Shown piece after piece: positions 1 to 8,631 of a stretch of 12,730 nucleotides of DNA; position 1 is the first letter of the stretch; every line of letters starts with the position of its first letter. This stretch comes from Conidiobolus incongruus B7586 (taxonomy: Eukaryota > Entomophthoromycota > Entomophthoromycetes > Entomophthorales > Conidiobolaceae): assembly GCA_000697335.1 (NCBI GenBank), contig JNEM01007748.1, forward strand, positions 1-12,730. Reading direction: 5' to 3'. The notes below the pieces were generated by a model, which did not search any database, had not been told where the DNA came from, and worked only from the letters and a program-made list of their open reading frames with translations. The position numbers were made by a program, and so were the translations under genes.

Positions 1-1969
1 TTTATAATTTTTTATATTAAATTGTTTTAAGATTAATATAATAGTTGAATATTTAAGTATTATTTATTTATTTTAAAAATTATTTTATATTTACTAATAT
101 ATTGATCAGCAATAAGTTATATTATAAAATTATAAATTAATTTTGTTTTATATTTAAACTAATTTATTTATAATTTATAATAAAAATAATAATTAATAAT
201 ATCATATTTTAAGTACTTGATTAAAATGTGATGTGTATACTTCAAATTTAATTTCCTCTGTTCTTATAGTCTCTAGCATTAGAATATAAAATTGATCTGC
301 ATTTTATTCAATTGAATAGATAAAGTATACGGATTTTTTTAAAGAATAATTATTTATAAGTAAAATTTTGTAAATATTCGAATAAATCTTTATCATCGAC
401 AATATTTAAGTAAAAATTCCAATAATAGATATAATATTAGATGATATAAATCAAATTAACACGGCACGATCTTATTCGTTTATTTTTTATTTAAGTTAAA
501 ATATGCTTTAAATACTTAAAACACAAATCAATATTAATTAGTTTAATTCTATGCATTTTACCATTATATGCAATGAAATTTAATGATATTAGAAAGATAG
601 GATGGTTGCAAGAATTCGGTAAATTTTTATCTTCCATCAGTGCAAGATCTATGGACTTTTTTATCATAATAATTGTTTATTACAATTTCTAATAGTCAAA
701 ACATAATATGAAATTAGTTACAGTAATAGACAATCTTTAAGAAATATTTAGATCCATTAGTTTTTCATTGAATAATTCCAATACTATATCAACTAGTTTC
801 TTTACAATTAATAGAAATATGAATACTTTCCATGATTTTATTGGCTAATATTCATTCCAACTTAATTTGTAAAGTAAGATCATACTGATTAATACTAATC
901 CACAATCATAAAATATGAAAATAATTAATTTTCCACTCTTTAATATCAATTAAAAATTTTAAAATTTGCCAAAAATTAAATACAAAAAACAATTAAAATT
1001 AATTTTCCCTTTTAATATTCAATTTGGTTGATATAATTTAAACAAATTTAATTAAATTTCTGGATTTTTATATTTTTCGGTATTAAATTCAATTAATATT
1101 GATTTTATAATAATAATTTATCAGGTTTTTTTAATTTAATTGATGGCCAATTTAATTTAATGGGCAAAATGCCGTTTTTTAGGATAAATTTATGACACAT
1201 TTTATACTATTTTTAGTTAATCAGAGAACCCTTAATAATATAAATTTGTAAATATATTGTATTGAGATAATAATTATTATCTATTTGATAAAATTAACAA
1301 GATATCTTTATCAATGCTTTCAATATTTGAATTTATTAATTGAAATTGAAATTAATTTACTCTTAGCAAATTGAAATTTGATTGGTACACCAATGATTCA
1401 ATGAGTATCTTTCAAAAGGGATTCATGTTTGTAACATTTTTCTACATTGATAGGTTTTAGAAATATTTCCTACTAGCATATCTTAATTTCGATTGGCTTC
1501 TTGAAGATTAAAATTGATATTCTTCAATTAATCATAGTGATTGATTTTGTGAACCATCAGAAATTATTACGTGCAAACATTGATCTGCAAATTTGAATTT
1601 GAAGTTGAAATTGGTCTATAACCTACATTTTTCTAGAAATTACAAGCAGCCGTAAAACTAACACGAACTAAATAAATATTATGAATAAAAATTGATATAT
1701 CTTAAAAACATGATTTCATGAATATTATTAATATTCATAGACTTATCAACTATTTCCTTATCAAAAGCTTTATAATAAAGTGTAGATATTTACTAATTCC
1801 AATTTCATAATCTCAAAATCACTCTCTACAACTAATAATTCATTCATTTCAAATCAATTATTTTTCAAAAATTACAATTCAAATCAATTAATTTATTTGA
1901 TACTTAGCATTTGTTATGAACTTTCCTAATGTATAAATATAACCGTTATACTCTATGCTATTCTATTTT

Positions 1970-2006
<37 letters not shown>

Positions 2007-2171
2007 ATATTAAACCTGAAATATAACTAGAAAGATGCTTTAATATTATTGGTTTTTGCATTTATATTATAACTGCCAACTCCTATTAATCAAAAGTGCG
2101 CTATATTTTTCCCATTCAATGTTACCTATTAAGTTTGCCTTAATTAATTCTAATCAAATGTACAGCTTTTG
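1..2171. other. AT-rich non-coding stretch with no recognisable gene
   Basis: The stretch is mostly A and T with frequent stops in all frames. I see no long ORF, no tRNA fold and no transposon ends. A slightly richer patch near 570-690 holds a 39-codon ATG-led frame that I do not trust as a gene. An (AT)16 tract lies at 1972-2003. The stretch may act as a long upstream region of the GATA gene, but nothing in it shows this directly. Confidence 0.6.
1972..2003. repeat. (AT)16 microsatellite
   Basis: Thirty-two bases of pure alternating AT lie about 515 bp upstream of the GATA factor start codon. Such tracts are prone to length change by replication slippage. No function is evident. Confidence 0.95.
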
Positions 2172-2519
2172 TTATCTTTGATTATTCGATTATTGGTAAA
2201 TTAATTTATCAGTTTCATACTTTTAAATGAATAAACCACTTACACACACATATTTTTACCACCCATACCTAATTTCATTCACCGCCTTTCAAATTACCCA
2301 TCATTTGTTCATTTTCTTATAAATATGCTACTTTCTCCAGGATCTGATATCAACTTCACATTGCTCACTCATCTCCTATCTAAGGGATTTCAACTTTTCA
2401 TTGCTAAGTTCAACTATACATTTTCCTGCATTATACTTCTTACACTAAGAATTAACTAACTAGTTATTCGAAGGTATAATCTCATCCTTTTATCAATACA
2501 TACATATTCAGAATCCATA
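2172..2519 (+). promoter_or_regulatory. Probable promoter and 5' leader of the GATA-factor gene
   Basis: Composition changes here from AT-rich to C/T-rich on the + strand, as is common in fungal promoters and leaders. A TATA-like TATAAATA lies at 2318-2325, about 195 bp before the start codon. Downstream of it is a 20-bp imperfect direct repeat at 2346-2365 and 2386-2405 (17 of 20 bases match, starts 40 bp apart) with the core CAACTTNNCATTGCT. Four matches to the GATA-factor consensus WGATAR occur on the minus strand at 2172-2177, 2206-2211, 2376-2381 and 2490-2495, so self-regulation is possible. The transcription start site is not visible from sequence, and the WGATAR matches could partly be chance in AT-rich DNA. 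Confidence 0.45.
2346..2405 (+). repeat. 20-bp imperfect direct repeat in the GATA-gene promoter
   Basis: GATATCAACTTCACATTGCT at 2346-2365 is repeated as GATTTCAACTTTTCATTGCT at 2386-2405, with three differences. The 40-bp period is close to four helical turns, so proteins bound to both copies would face the same side of the DNA. It may be a binding site or leftover of a small duplication. Confidence 0.7.
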
Positions 2520-3320
2520 ATGTCAACTGATATTGCCAAAATCAACTCCTTCAATTGTTTTGCTTGCAATACAAAGCAAGCTCCATGCATGATTCATTCC
2601 TCCAGATCTCACGAATCAGAAAGAAATAGCACAAGTAAAAATTCTTCCAATGTATTGCGCTGTGCCAACTGTTTTAGTACAACAACTCCTTTATGGCGAC
2701 GTGATCCTCAGGGTCGTACGATTTGCAATGCTTGTGGTCTTTATTATAAGCTCAACAAGGTACATCGACCAGCTTGCCTTAAGCAAGATGTCATTCGCAG
2801 ACGCAGACGCACTTCAAAACATATGAAATCTTTAACAATAATTCCCGTCCAAATGAATCAACCTCCTCAACATTACGCCACACATCCCCTTCATTACCAC
2901 CATCAGCGTCATAATTTGTATCCAAACTACTATCCCCATATGCCGCAATCTTATCACAACAATCGTTTAGTGTTGCGTCCCAATGAACATTCGGAGCGAT
3001 TCATCCATTCTGATCCCAATGCATCATATTATCAAGTCCCTTCTTCAATGCCTTTGGGCCGCTCTAGATGCAACTCCCTCCCCACTCCTCCCTCACAGAC
3101 ATTCCTCAGGAGTTCAACTCACTCATCACCTGCGATCTATGGCTCGGCTACTTTCACATCCCCCCATCTCGAAAGCCAAAGTGTATTTCCAACGCCACCA
3201 TCCTCCACTCCAATGCAAGAAGCTTCATCCAGGTTCAAATTACCCTCAATCTCAGAACTTTTACCAGAATTAGCTCCGCGAACCAACCCCAATCAATCCT
3301 GTAAATTATCCAATTACTAA
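2520..3320 (+). CDS. Single-finger GATA-type transcription factor
   Basis: This intronless gene encodes 266 residues. Residues 48-72 form a GATA zinc finger of the form C-X2-C-X17-C-X2-C (Cys48, Cys51, Cys69, Cys72), with the family core TTTPLWRR and [10 protein letters not shown], followed by a basic tail ending in RRRRR at residues 93-97 that should contact DNA and serve as a nuclear signal. GATA factors bind WGATAR sites and act in the nucleus. The finger resembles two groups: its NCF..TTPLWRR start and LKQDVI..R tail recall fungal AreA/Gln3/Dal80 nitrogen regulators, while GLYYKL recalls animal GATA C-fingers. The rest looks disordered: a His/Tyr/Pro-rich part (about 113-150), two PTPPS motifs (188-192 and 224-228), and a short LPSISELL motif at 241-248. 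Length is close to yeast Dal80. The ATG is the first in frame with good coding sequence. A role in nitrogen control is inference only; iron or developmental roles also occur in the family. Confidence 0.95.
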   Translation: MSTDIAKINSFNCFACNTKQAPCMIHSSRSHESERNSTSKNSSNVLRCANCFSTTTPLWRRDPQGRTICNACGLYYKLNKVHRPACLKQDVIRRRRRTSKHMKSLTIIPVQMNQPPQHYATHPLHYHHQRHNLYPNYYPHMPQSYHNNRLVLRPNEHSERFIHSDPNASYYQVPSSMPLGRSRCNSLPTPPSQTFLRSSTHSSPAIYGSATFTSPHLESQSVFPTPPSSTPMQEASSRFKLPSISELLPELAPRTNPNQSCKLSNY

Positions 3321-3427
3321 CTCCAAATAAGCATAAGTCAAGCCATCAGAGATGGGAATATATAACAACTTTTTTTTAATCATTCAATTTAACTAGCATA
3401 GAATGAATGTTTATACTTTAATTAGAC

Positions 3428-3433
3428 AATAAA
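3428..3433 (+). terminator. Possible poly(A) signal of the GATA-factor gene
   Basis: An AATAAA hexamer lies 108 bases after the stop codon. This is a plausible distance for a fungal 3' end, but the hexamer is common by chance in AT-rich DNA. Confidence 0.3.
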
Positions 3434-4268
3434 TTTATCGAATATTATTACTAAAAATAAAATTAATATAATTATTGAATTATATAATATAATTTAGTTA
3501 AATTTAATTTAATAATCCTTTAAAATAACTATTCATTATCATTATTATTTTTATTATTATTATATTAATTTTTATTTTTTTTTTGGGATAAATATTAAAA
3601 TTTATTAAATATTATTAAAAAATTTTATAATTTATTTAATAATTAATAATGGTATGATTTTAATAATTATAAATGAATATATATTTAAAAAATATATATA
3701 TTAATTTTAATATTTAAATAGTTATAAATTTATATGCAATACTTGTTCATTCATACATTATTTATATATACTATTGGTTAAATTATTATTAAAATTAAAA
3801 ATCAATTTAATTTTTTTTTCATAAGATTTTTAAATCCCTTAAAAACCTCTCATATAATTTACCTACAATTCCAAGGATATTGTGTTGTATTTGGTAATAC
3901 AAGTTTATCAAATTATTTCACCTTTGATAGAAGATTGATTAGTGTCACTTTTATGAAATTGTTATTAAGTGTAAGAATATTAATACACATTATTTATTTA
4001 AAATTCATTAATTTCAATTGTACCCTGGTTGATGAATTAGAATTAAATCACCACTTTTTAACGCTTTGCAATTATTAGGTGCGTGCAAAACTGGGACTGG
4101 AATTGGGGGTTATATATGCATATAAATTTTGTATTAAAGATCAAAACAATAGAAAGGAATTGACTTATGAAACCTATTTTTCATCCTATTTCCTTATTTT
4201 TTGATTGACAAAAATCTTATTTTTTTGTCATATTACACATAAATATATTCACTTTTTCAAAAAAAAAG

Positions 4269-4272
<4 letters not shown>

Positions 4273-4320
<48 letters not shown>
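4273..4320. repeat. (TA)24 microsatellite
   Basis: Forty-eight bases of uninterrupted TA follow a run of A. It is likely to vary in length between strains and can form cruciform or slipped structures. No function is evident. Confidence 0.95.
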
Positions 4321-4323
<3 letters not shown>

Positions 4324-5288
4324 TAGATTTGGAATACCATCATAGTTTTTTTCTATTTTTAAATTTTTTAATTAACAATTATATTAAATTTATTATTATT
4401 ATATTAAGAATAATATTTTTTTTAAAATATTTACAATTATAATTAATATAAATTAATTATTAATTTATTTTATTTATAAATAAAAAATTGTTATTTTTAA
4501 TTGAGAGTATGTATCATAAGTGTATATGTAATATAATATTTTGTACTTAAATTTTTACACTTATTAAGTACTGTTGTGGATTTTGGCGACAGATAATGTT
4601 TTTGGCCCGAAATTTCAGAAATGACACTTGATCTATTTTTATTATGAGCAACTGTAATATATATGTTTTTTTGGAATTTGAAAAAAAAATTAATAAAATT
4701 GATAAGATATATGGTGAAGTTTGACACTATATGTGCTTTAATAGTTTATATGCACTCTCCTTTTTGGAATACTAGTAATAAATTTTATCACAAGCTCGTG
4801 AAAATTAAATTTATCAATTCATTGATTTAATAAAAAAATTATTAATAAATTTAATTATAATAAAATTTGAAGAATAAAAATATATTTATAATATTAAAGA
4901 TAGAGTTTATTCGCTGTATAATTATTAAAATTAATAATAAATATAGAATATTAAATCAATTTTGATTTCATTATTACAATATAGACTACATCAACTGATA
5001 ATTTTATATACATAATTTTATTAATATTGAATTTAATTATATTTTATATAGAATATACTTAAATTTCAAAATTGGGAGAGCATATTTTGGTTTTTGAAAA
5101 CTTGAAATTCTATAAAGAATATTTATTATAATTTGTGATCAGTATGAATTCAAAAATCAATATTCCAGTTTAATATTGGTAATATGAAATTAAATTGAAT
5201 GGAATTATAACTAAATTACTAAAAAAATAAAATTATATTTAACCAGAAGTTAATAACATAAGTGAATAGTGTCAATAAAAAATGATAC

Positions 5289-5565
5289 ATGAGATTAATG
5301 TAGCCATTAATGCAAAAATTTTGCCACTTTTTAAACTAAAAAATTCGATAGAGATTTGAAGGACACCACAATTTTCCTAGCCTACAAGAATGATATAATA
5401 TTTTTAGATTCTTTTTCTGTTGATACTAAAATTGATTCAAAAATTGAGTGGCAAAATCAAATACTCGATTTTGCCGAAAATAATAGTATTGTAACCTTAG
5501 AAATTGGAAAGATCGATTATATTGGAAAAGTATTTCGACTCAATCTATATTCGTTTTATTTATAA
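5289..5565 (+). CDS. Doubtful small gene of unknown function (74 residues if spliced)
   Basis: I do not recognise this protein. A frame open from 5335 to 5565 has richer codon content than the surrounding DNA but holds no ATG. A model fits the local splicing habits: a tiny first exon 5289-5299 (ATG plus 8 bases), an intron 5300-5351 (52 nt, starts GTAGCC, ends TAG), and a second exon 5352-5565 ending in TAA. The phases match and the product is 74 residues, starting MRLIDLKDTTIFLAYK. It has no obvious signal peptide or domain; it alternates hydrophobic and acidic stretches (DIIFLDSF, ILDFAENNSIVTLEIGKIDY). A further intron at 5530-5579 (50 nt, GTATTT to TAG) is also possible and would change the last residues. 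A competing view is a decayed gene remnant, since an ATG-led frame at 5282-5359 overlaps in another register. The GTAGCC donor is unlike the others in this window. Confidence 0.25.
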
Positions 5566-6402
5566 CACAAATGTAATAGGTACTAATTTTTTGATTTATA
5601 CCAATTAGTGAATGATATATTATATATTATAAGTATTCAATGACCATATTCATCAGAAATAATATATTTAAAATATTATTGATTTTCTTCAATAAACTTT
5701 TGATGATTGTAATTGAATGATTAAAATCAAATCAATATTAAATTACAAATCTGATATTTTTGATTTATTTACTGGTGTTATTAACCTCCAAATATATTGC
5801 GACTTTTTTATATATTTAAAATTTGAAAAAATTATTATATGTTCATTATAAAATTTTATTTTAAAATAACTGAAACAAAAGTTTAATGAAGATCAAAGTT
5901 AATAGAGATTATTTTTTTAAAAAGTATTAATCACAGTTTGATTTTATTTTGTGATCAAAGTTCAGATAACGGGTATAAATTGAAAAATATATTGTAAGTA
6001 TATTTAAAAAAATAAATATTTTAACATTAATATTAACTGAATTAAAACAAATTTATTCTAAAATAACATTAATTATAGTTAAGTGAAAATTTAATATTTT
6101 TATAAAAAATTATTCAAAATATATTTTTCAATATGATGAGATTTATAAATTATATTAACTTGAATAATTATTTTATATTGAGATTAAATTGATAATATAC
6201 TTGATAATTAATATTATTAAATTGACAATTGAAATATTTATTTAATAATTAGAATATATGGGCTGAAGAAAATAAATTATTTAAATAAAAAATTGTATGA
6301 AAAATGTTTGTCAGATAAAAATAAATGAAAAATAATGGTAAATAAAAACAAATAATTAGAAATAAGTCTAAGTGATAAAAATGTTCTATGAGTTTTTAAT
6401 AA
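5566..6402. other. AT-rich intergenic stretch upstream of the first tRNA gene
   Basis: I see no ORF with plausible coding content, no RNA fold and no transposon ends. The stretch is dominated by A/T words and short homopolymers. Confidence 0.6.
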
Positions 6403-6474
6403 GCTCCGCTGGTGTAATGGTTAGCACTCAGGACTTTGAATCCTGCGATCTGAGTTCGATTCTCAGGCAGAGCT
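6403..6474 (+). tRNA. tRNA-Gln (anticodon TTG), copy 1
   Basis: The 72-base gene folds as a standard cloverleaf and reads CAA glutamine codons. The anticodon stem CAGGA/TCCTG (6429-6433 with 6441-6445) encloses the loop CTTTGAA, with the anticodon TTG at 6436-6438. The T stem CTGAG/CTCAG encloses TTCGATT. The RNA polymerase III A box lies near 6410-6420 and the B box GAGTTCGATTC at 6452-6462. There is no intron, and the CCA end is not encoded, as expected for a eukaryotic nuclear gene. The acceptor stem GCTCCGC/GCAGAGC has one mismatch, C at position 5 facing A at 68. A T run follows at once. The copy at 12229-12300 is identical, mismatch included. Confidence 0.97.
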
Positions 6475-6477
6475 TCA

Positions 6478-6483
6478 TTTTTT
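6478..6483 (+). terminator. RNA polymerase III terminator of tRNA-Gln copy 1
   Basis: Six T residues on the coding strand begin four bases after the tRNA 3' end, a typical Pol III stop signal. Confidence 0.85.
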
Positions 6484-7028
6484 GTATTTAATTTTATTAT
6501 CTACACTTTCTTTTCTTTAATTATATCTTTTATTTTTGGAATATTGTATACATATTTCATCTTTCATTTATTTATAATTCTCTTTTTTTAAATCACAAAG
6601 TAATTTTCTGTGATGATGCATTTATAATATTGATATTTCAATTTTTTATCACCTTTATTTATCGTTTCAAATCAAAGTTATTTTTTAATTCATTCATTTG
6701 ATTTTTGTTTGATGTTTTAGTATCGCAATTTTTGTACAGATTCATATTATTTAAAATATACCTTGCCTATAAAATAAACTTTCTGTATCATATATTATGG
6801 AAATACAATATTTATGATTATTTTTTTTCAATATTTATTTATAATATTAAAATTATTTTTATTATTAGTTTTTTTTTGAGCAATTTGGATTAAGATAAAT
6901 TAGAACAAATTAATTAAAACTCAATCCCACATTTTAATTTTAAAAATTAAAATCATTAAAATCTTAATCAACGTAATTCAAATTATGTATTAATAAAATA
7001 TAATAAATTAAAGAATTTTAAATTTAAA
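6484..7028. other. AT-rich intergenic stretch with the RRP45 upstream region
   Basis: Bases up to about 6680 are T-rich on the + strand. A 62-codon open frame at 6705-6893 starts at TTG and is almost all Phe, Ile, Tyr and Leu, which is what AT-rich DNA gives by chance. The last 120 bases must hold the RRP45 promoter and leader, but I see no distinctive element there. Confidence 0.55.
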
Positions 7029-8141
7029 ATGAATAAAGATAGACAATTAAGCAATCCAGAAAAGCAATTTTTAATCGATTCTCTTAATCTTAAATTACGC
7101 GAAGATTCCCGAAATATTCACGAATTTCGACCTATCAAACTCAATTTTTTTAAAGATGTTTACGGTCAAGTAGAAGTTTGTTTAGGTAAAACTAGGTAAA
7201 TATTCTTTATAAATTATTGCGGATATAATATGTTAATTTGGCTTTAGAGTTTTAGCTAAAGTATCGGCAAGTGTTACATTACCCTATCCCGATAAACCTA
7301 CCGAAGGTATTTTGCAATTTAGTTCGGAAATTCACCCTTTAGCTCACCTTAGTTATGAGAGTGGAAAGTAATATTATAGCTATATACTGTTAATATTGTT
7401 TTATTAATCGTATATAATTAATTATCATAGGACATCAGAAACCGAAGTGATTATTACTAGAATGTTAGAAAGAAGTTTTAGAAGGAGTAAAGCTATCGAT
7501 ATGGAAGGATTATGTATTGTAGCTGGTGAAAAAGTACACTATTTAAAATATTGTCAATGAATTGAATATACTTATATGATATAATTGAATTAGGTTTGGA
7601 CTTTGAGAGTGGATATTCACTTCTTAGACGATGATGGTAATTTAATGGATTCCGCAAGTATTGCTGCCTTAGCTGCTTTACGTCATTTTAGATATCCTGA
7701 TGTTACAGTAATTGGTCAGGATGTTACAATTGTAAGTTTTATATGAAATATAAAGAATTCTATACTTACTTGTACTTTTTTATAGCATAGTATGGATGAG
7801 AAACCACCTATTGCACTTACTATTCATCATCCCATTATAACAGTTTCTTTTGGTATATTTAATAATGGGTAATAGTTATAACTGAACACCATGAATATAA
7901 ACTGATAACTGTATGATTTAGTGAATTAGCTATTGTCGACTGTACGTCAACAGAAGAACAAGTACGTCAAGGGAATATTGTGATTGCAATGAATCCTCAT
8001 CAACAGATTATAGCTTTGACTAAATTGGGAGGAGTTAATACGAGTCCATTACAAATGTGGGGATGTATTGAAACTGCAAAAGTTAGAGTACAAGAAATTC
8101 AAGAATTAATTATCAACGAATGTAAAGCTCATTCCAATTAA
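7029..8141 (+). CDS. Exosome complex core subunit Rrp45 (EXOSC9 family, RNase PH fold)
   Basis: Rrp45 is one of six RNase PH-like subunits that form the ring of the RNA exosome, which processes rRNA precursors and degrades RNA in nucleus and cytoplasm. In fungi the ring is inert, and activity comes from Rrp44 and Rrp6; Rrp45 pairs with Rrp41. Six exons (7029-7195, 7248-7367, 7431-7533, 7594-7731, 7786-7868, 7922-8141) give 276 residues. The five introns are 52, 63, 60, 54 and 53 nt, all GT...TAG. Family hallmarks are the N-terminal LSNPEKQFLIDSLNLKLRED, the segment EFRPIKLNFFKDVYGQVEVC, MEGLCIVAGEKVWTLRVDIH around residues 119-138, and the second domain ending in a lysine- and glutamine-rich helix. 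The length is near the yeast protein (about 305) and lacks the long C-terminal tail of human PM/Scl-75. No frame damage is seen. The start is the first ATG before the conserved N-terminus. FIG4 follows 490 bp downstream on the same strand. Confidence 0.97.
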
Positions 8142-8631
8142 ATATATGTTGGGATTATGAATTTTAATCTATTATGACTAAAAACTATAATATATATAAT
8201 ATATAGATTTTAATATAATCATATTTTATGACTAATTTTATATAATATTTTTAGCAATTTAATTATTATTGTAATAAATCTCAATAATTACAAATTTTTA
8301 ATTAGATATTGTTACAATTATTCATACTCTAAACTTTAACAAAATTATATTATTATTTTGGGTGATTTTTAAATTACAATTATATTAAATATCATTAAAT
8401 TTCATCAATTTAAATAAAAATATAAATTTATAATAAAATAGATTTAAATCCCATACATCTTTTATTATATATTATTACTAAATAATGCAGTCTCGAATTT
8501 TAATTTATTATTTTACAGTCACTAAAATTTAATTTAATGAGTAATCATAATCATAATATATAATAAATATATATTAACTGATATATTAACAAAAATTCTA
8601 ACAATTTTATTAAATAATATTTAAATAAACA
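8142..8631. other. AT-rich spacer between RRP45 and FIG4
   Basis: The spacer is about 490 bp with no ORF. It must hold the RRP45 3' end and the FIG4 promoter. A 7-bp inverted repeat AATCTAT (8166-8172) and ATAGATT (8203-8209) encloses a nearly palindromic TA-rich segment soon after the RRP45 stop. It could form a hairpin in the transcript, but may be chance. Confidence 0.5.

Larger units (their letters stand above)
3321..5281. other. AT-rich intergenic stretch downstream of the GATA gene
   Basis: No gene is supported here. Most of the stretch is close to pure A/T with homopolymer runs and a (TA)24 tract. Two islands have more G and C than their surroundings: about 4010-4210 and about 4560-4650. 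Neither holds an ATG-led ORF of useful length on either strand, a tRNA fold, or paired snoRNA boxes that I can recognise. The 76-codon open frame on the minus strand at 4497-4727 begins at a GTG and has no early ATG. Confidence 0.6.

Noticed and set aside
1501-1527. Small inverted repeat TTGAAGA/TCTTCAA
   Set aside because: A 7-bp stem with a 13-base loop is expected by chance in a stretch of this size and composition.
2474-2511. Possible 5' leader intron of the GATA gene (GTATAA to CAG)
   Set aside because: At 38 nt it is shorter than all supported introns and ends in CAG where the other 13 end in TAG.
2983-3304. Two further + strand frames (2983-3273 and 3068-3304) inside the GATA gene
   Set aside because: They overlap the clear GATA-factor frame in other registers and have no recognisable content; the C-rich coding strand keeps them open.
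4497-4727. 76-codon minus-strand frame
   Set aside because: It starts at GTG, has no early ATG, and its ends are typical AT-driven Phe/Ile/Asn/Tyr sequence.
6705-6893. 62-codon + strand frame rich in Phe, Ile and Tyr
   Set aside because: It starts at TTG and its make-up is what AT-rich DNA yields by chance, so apparent membrane segments mean little.
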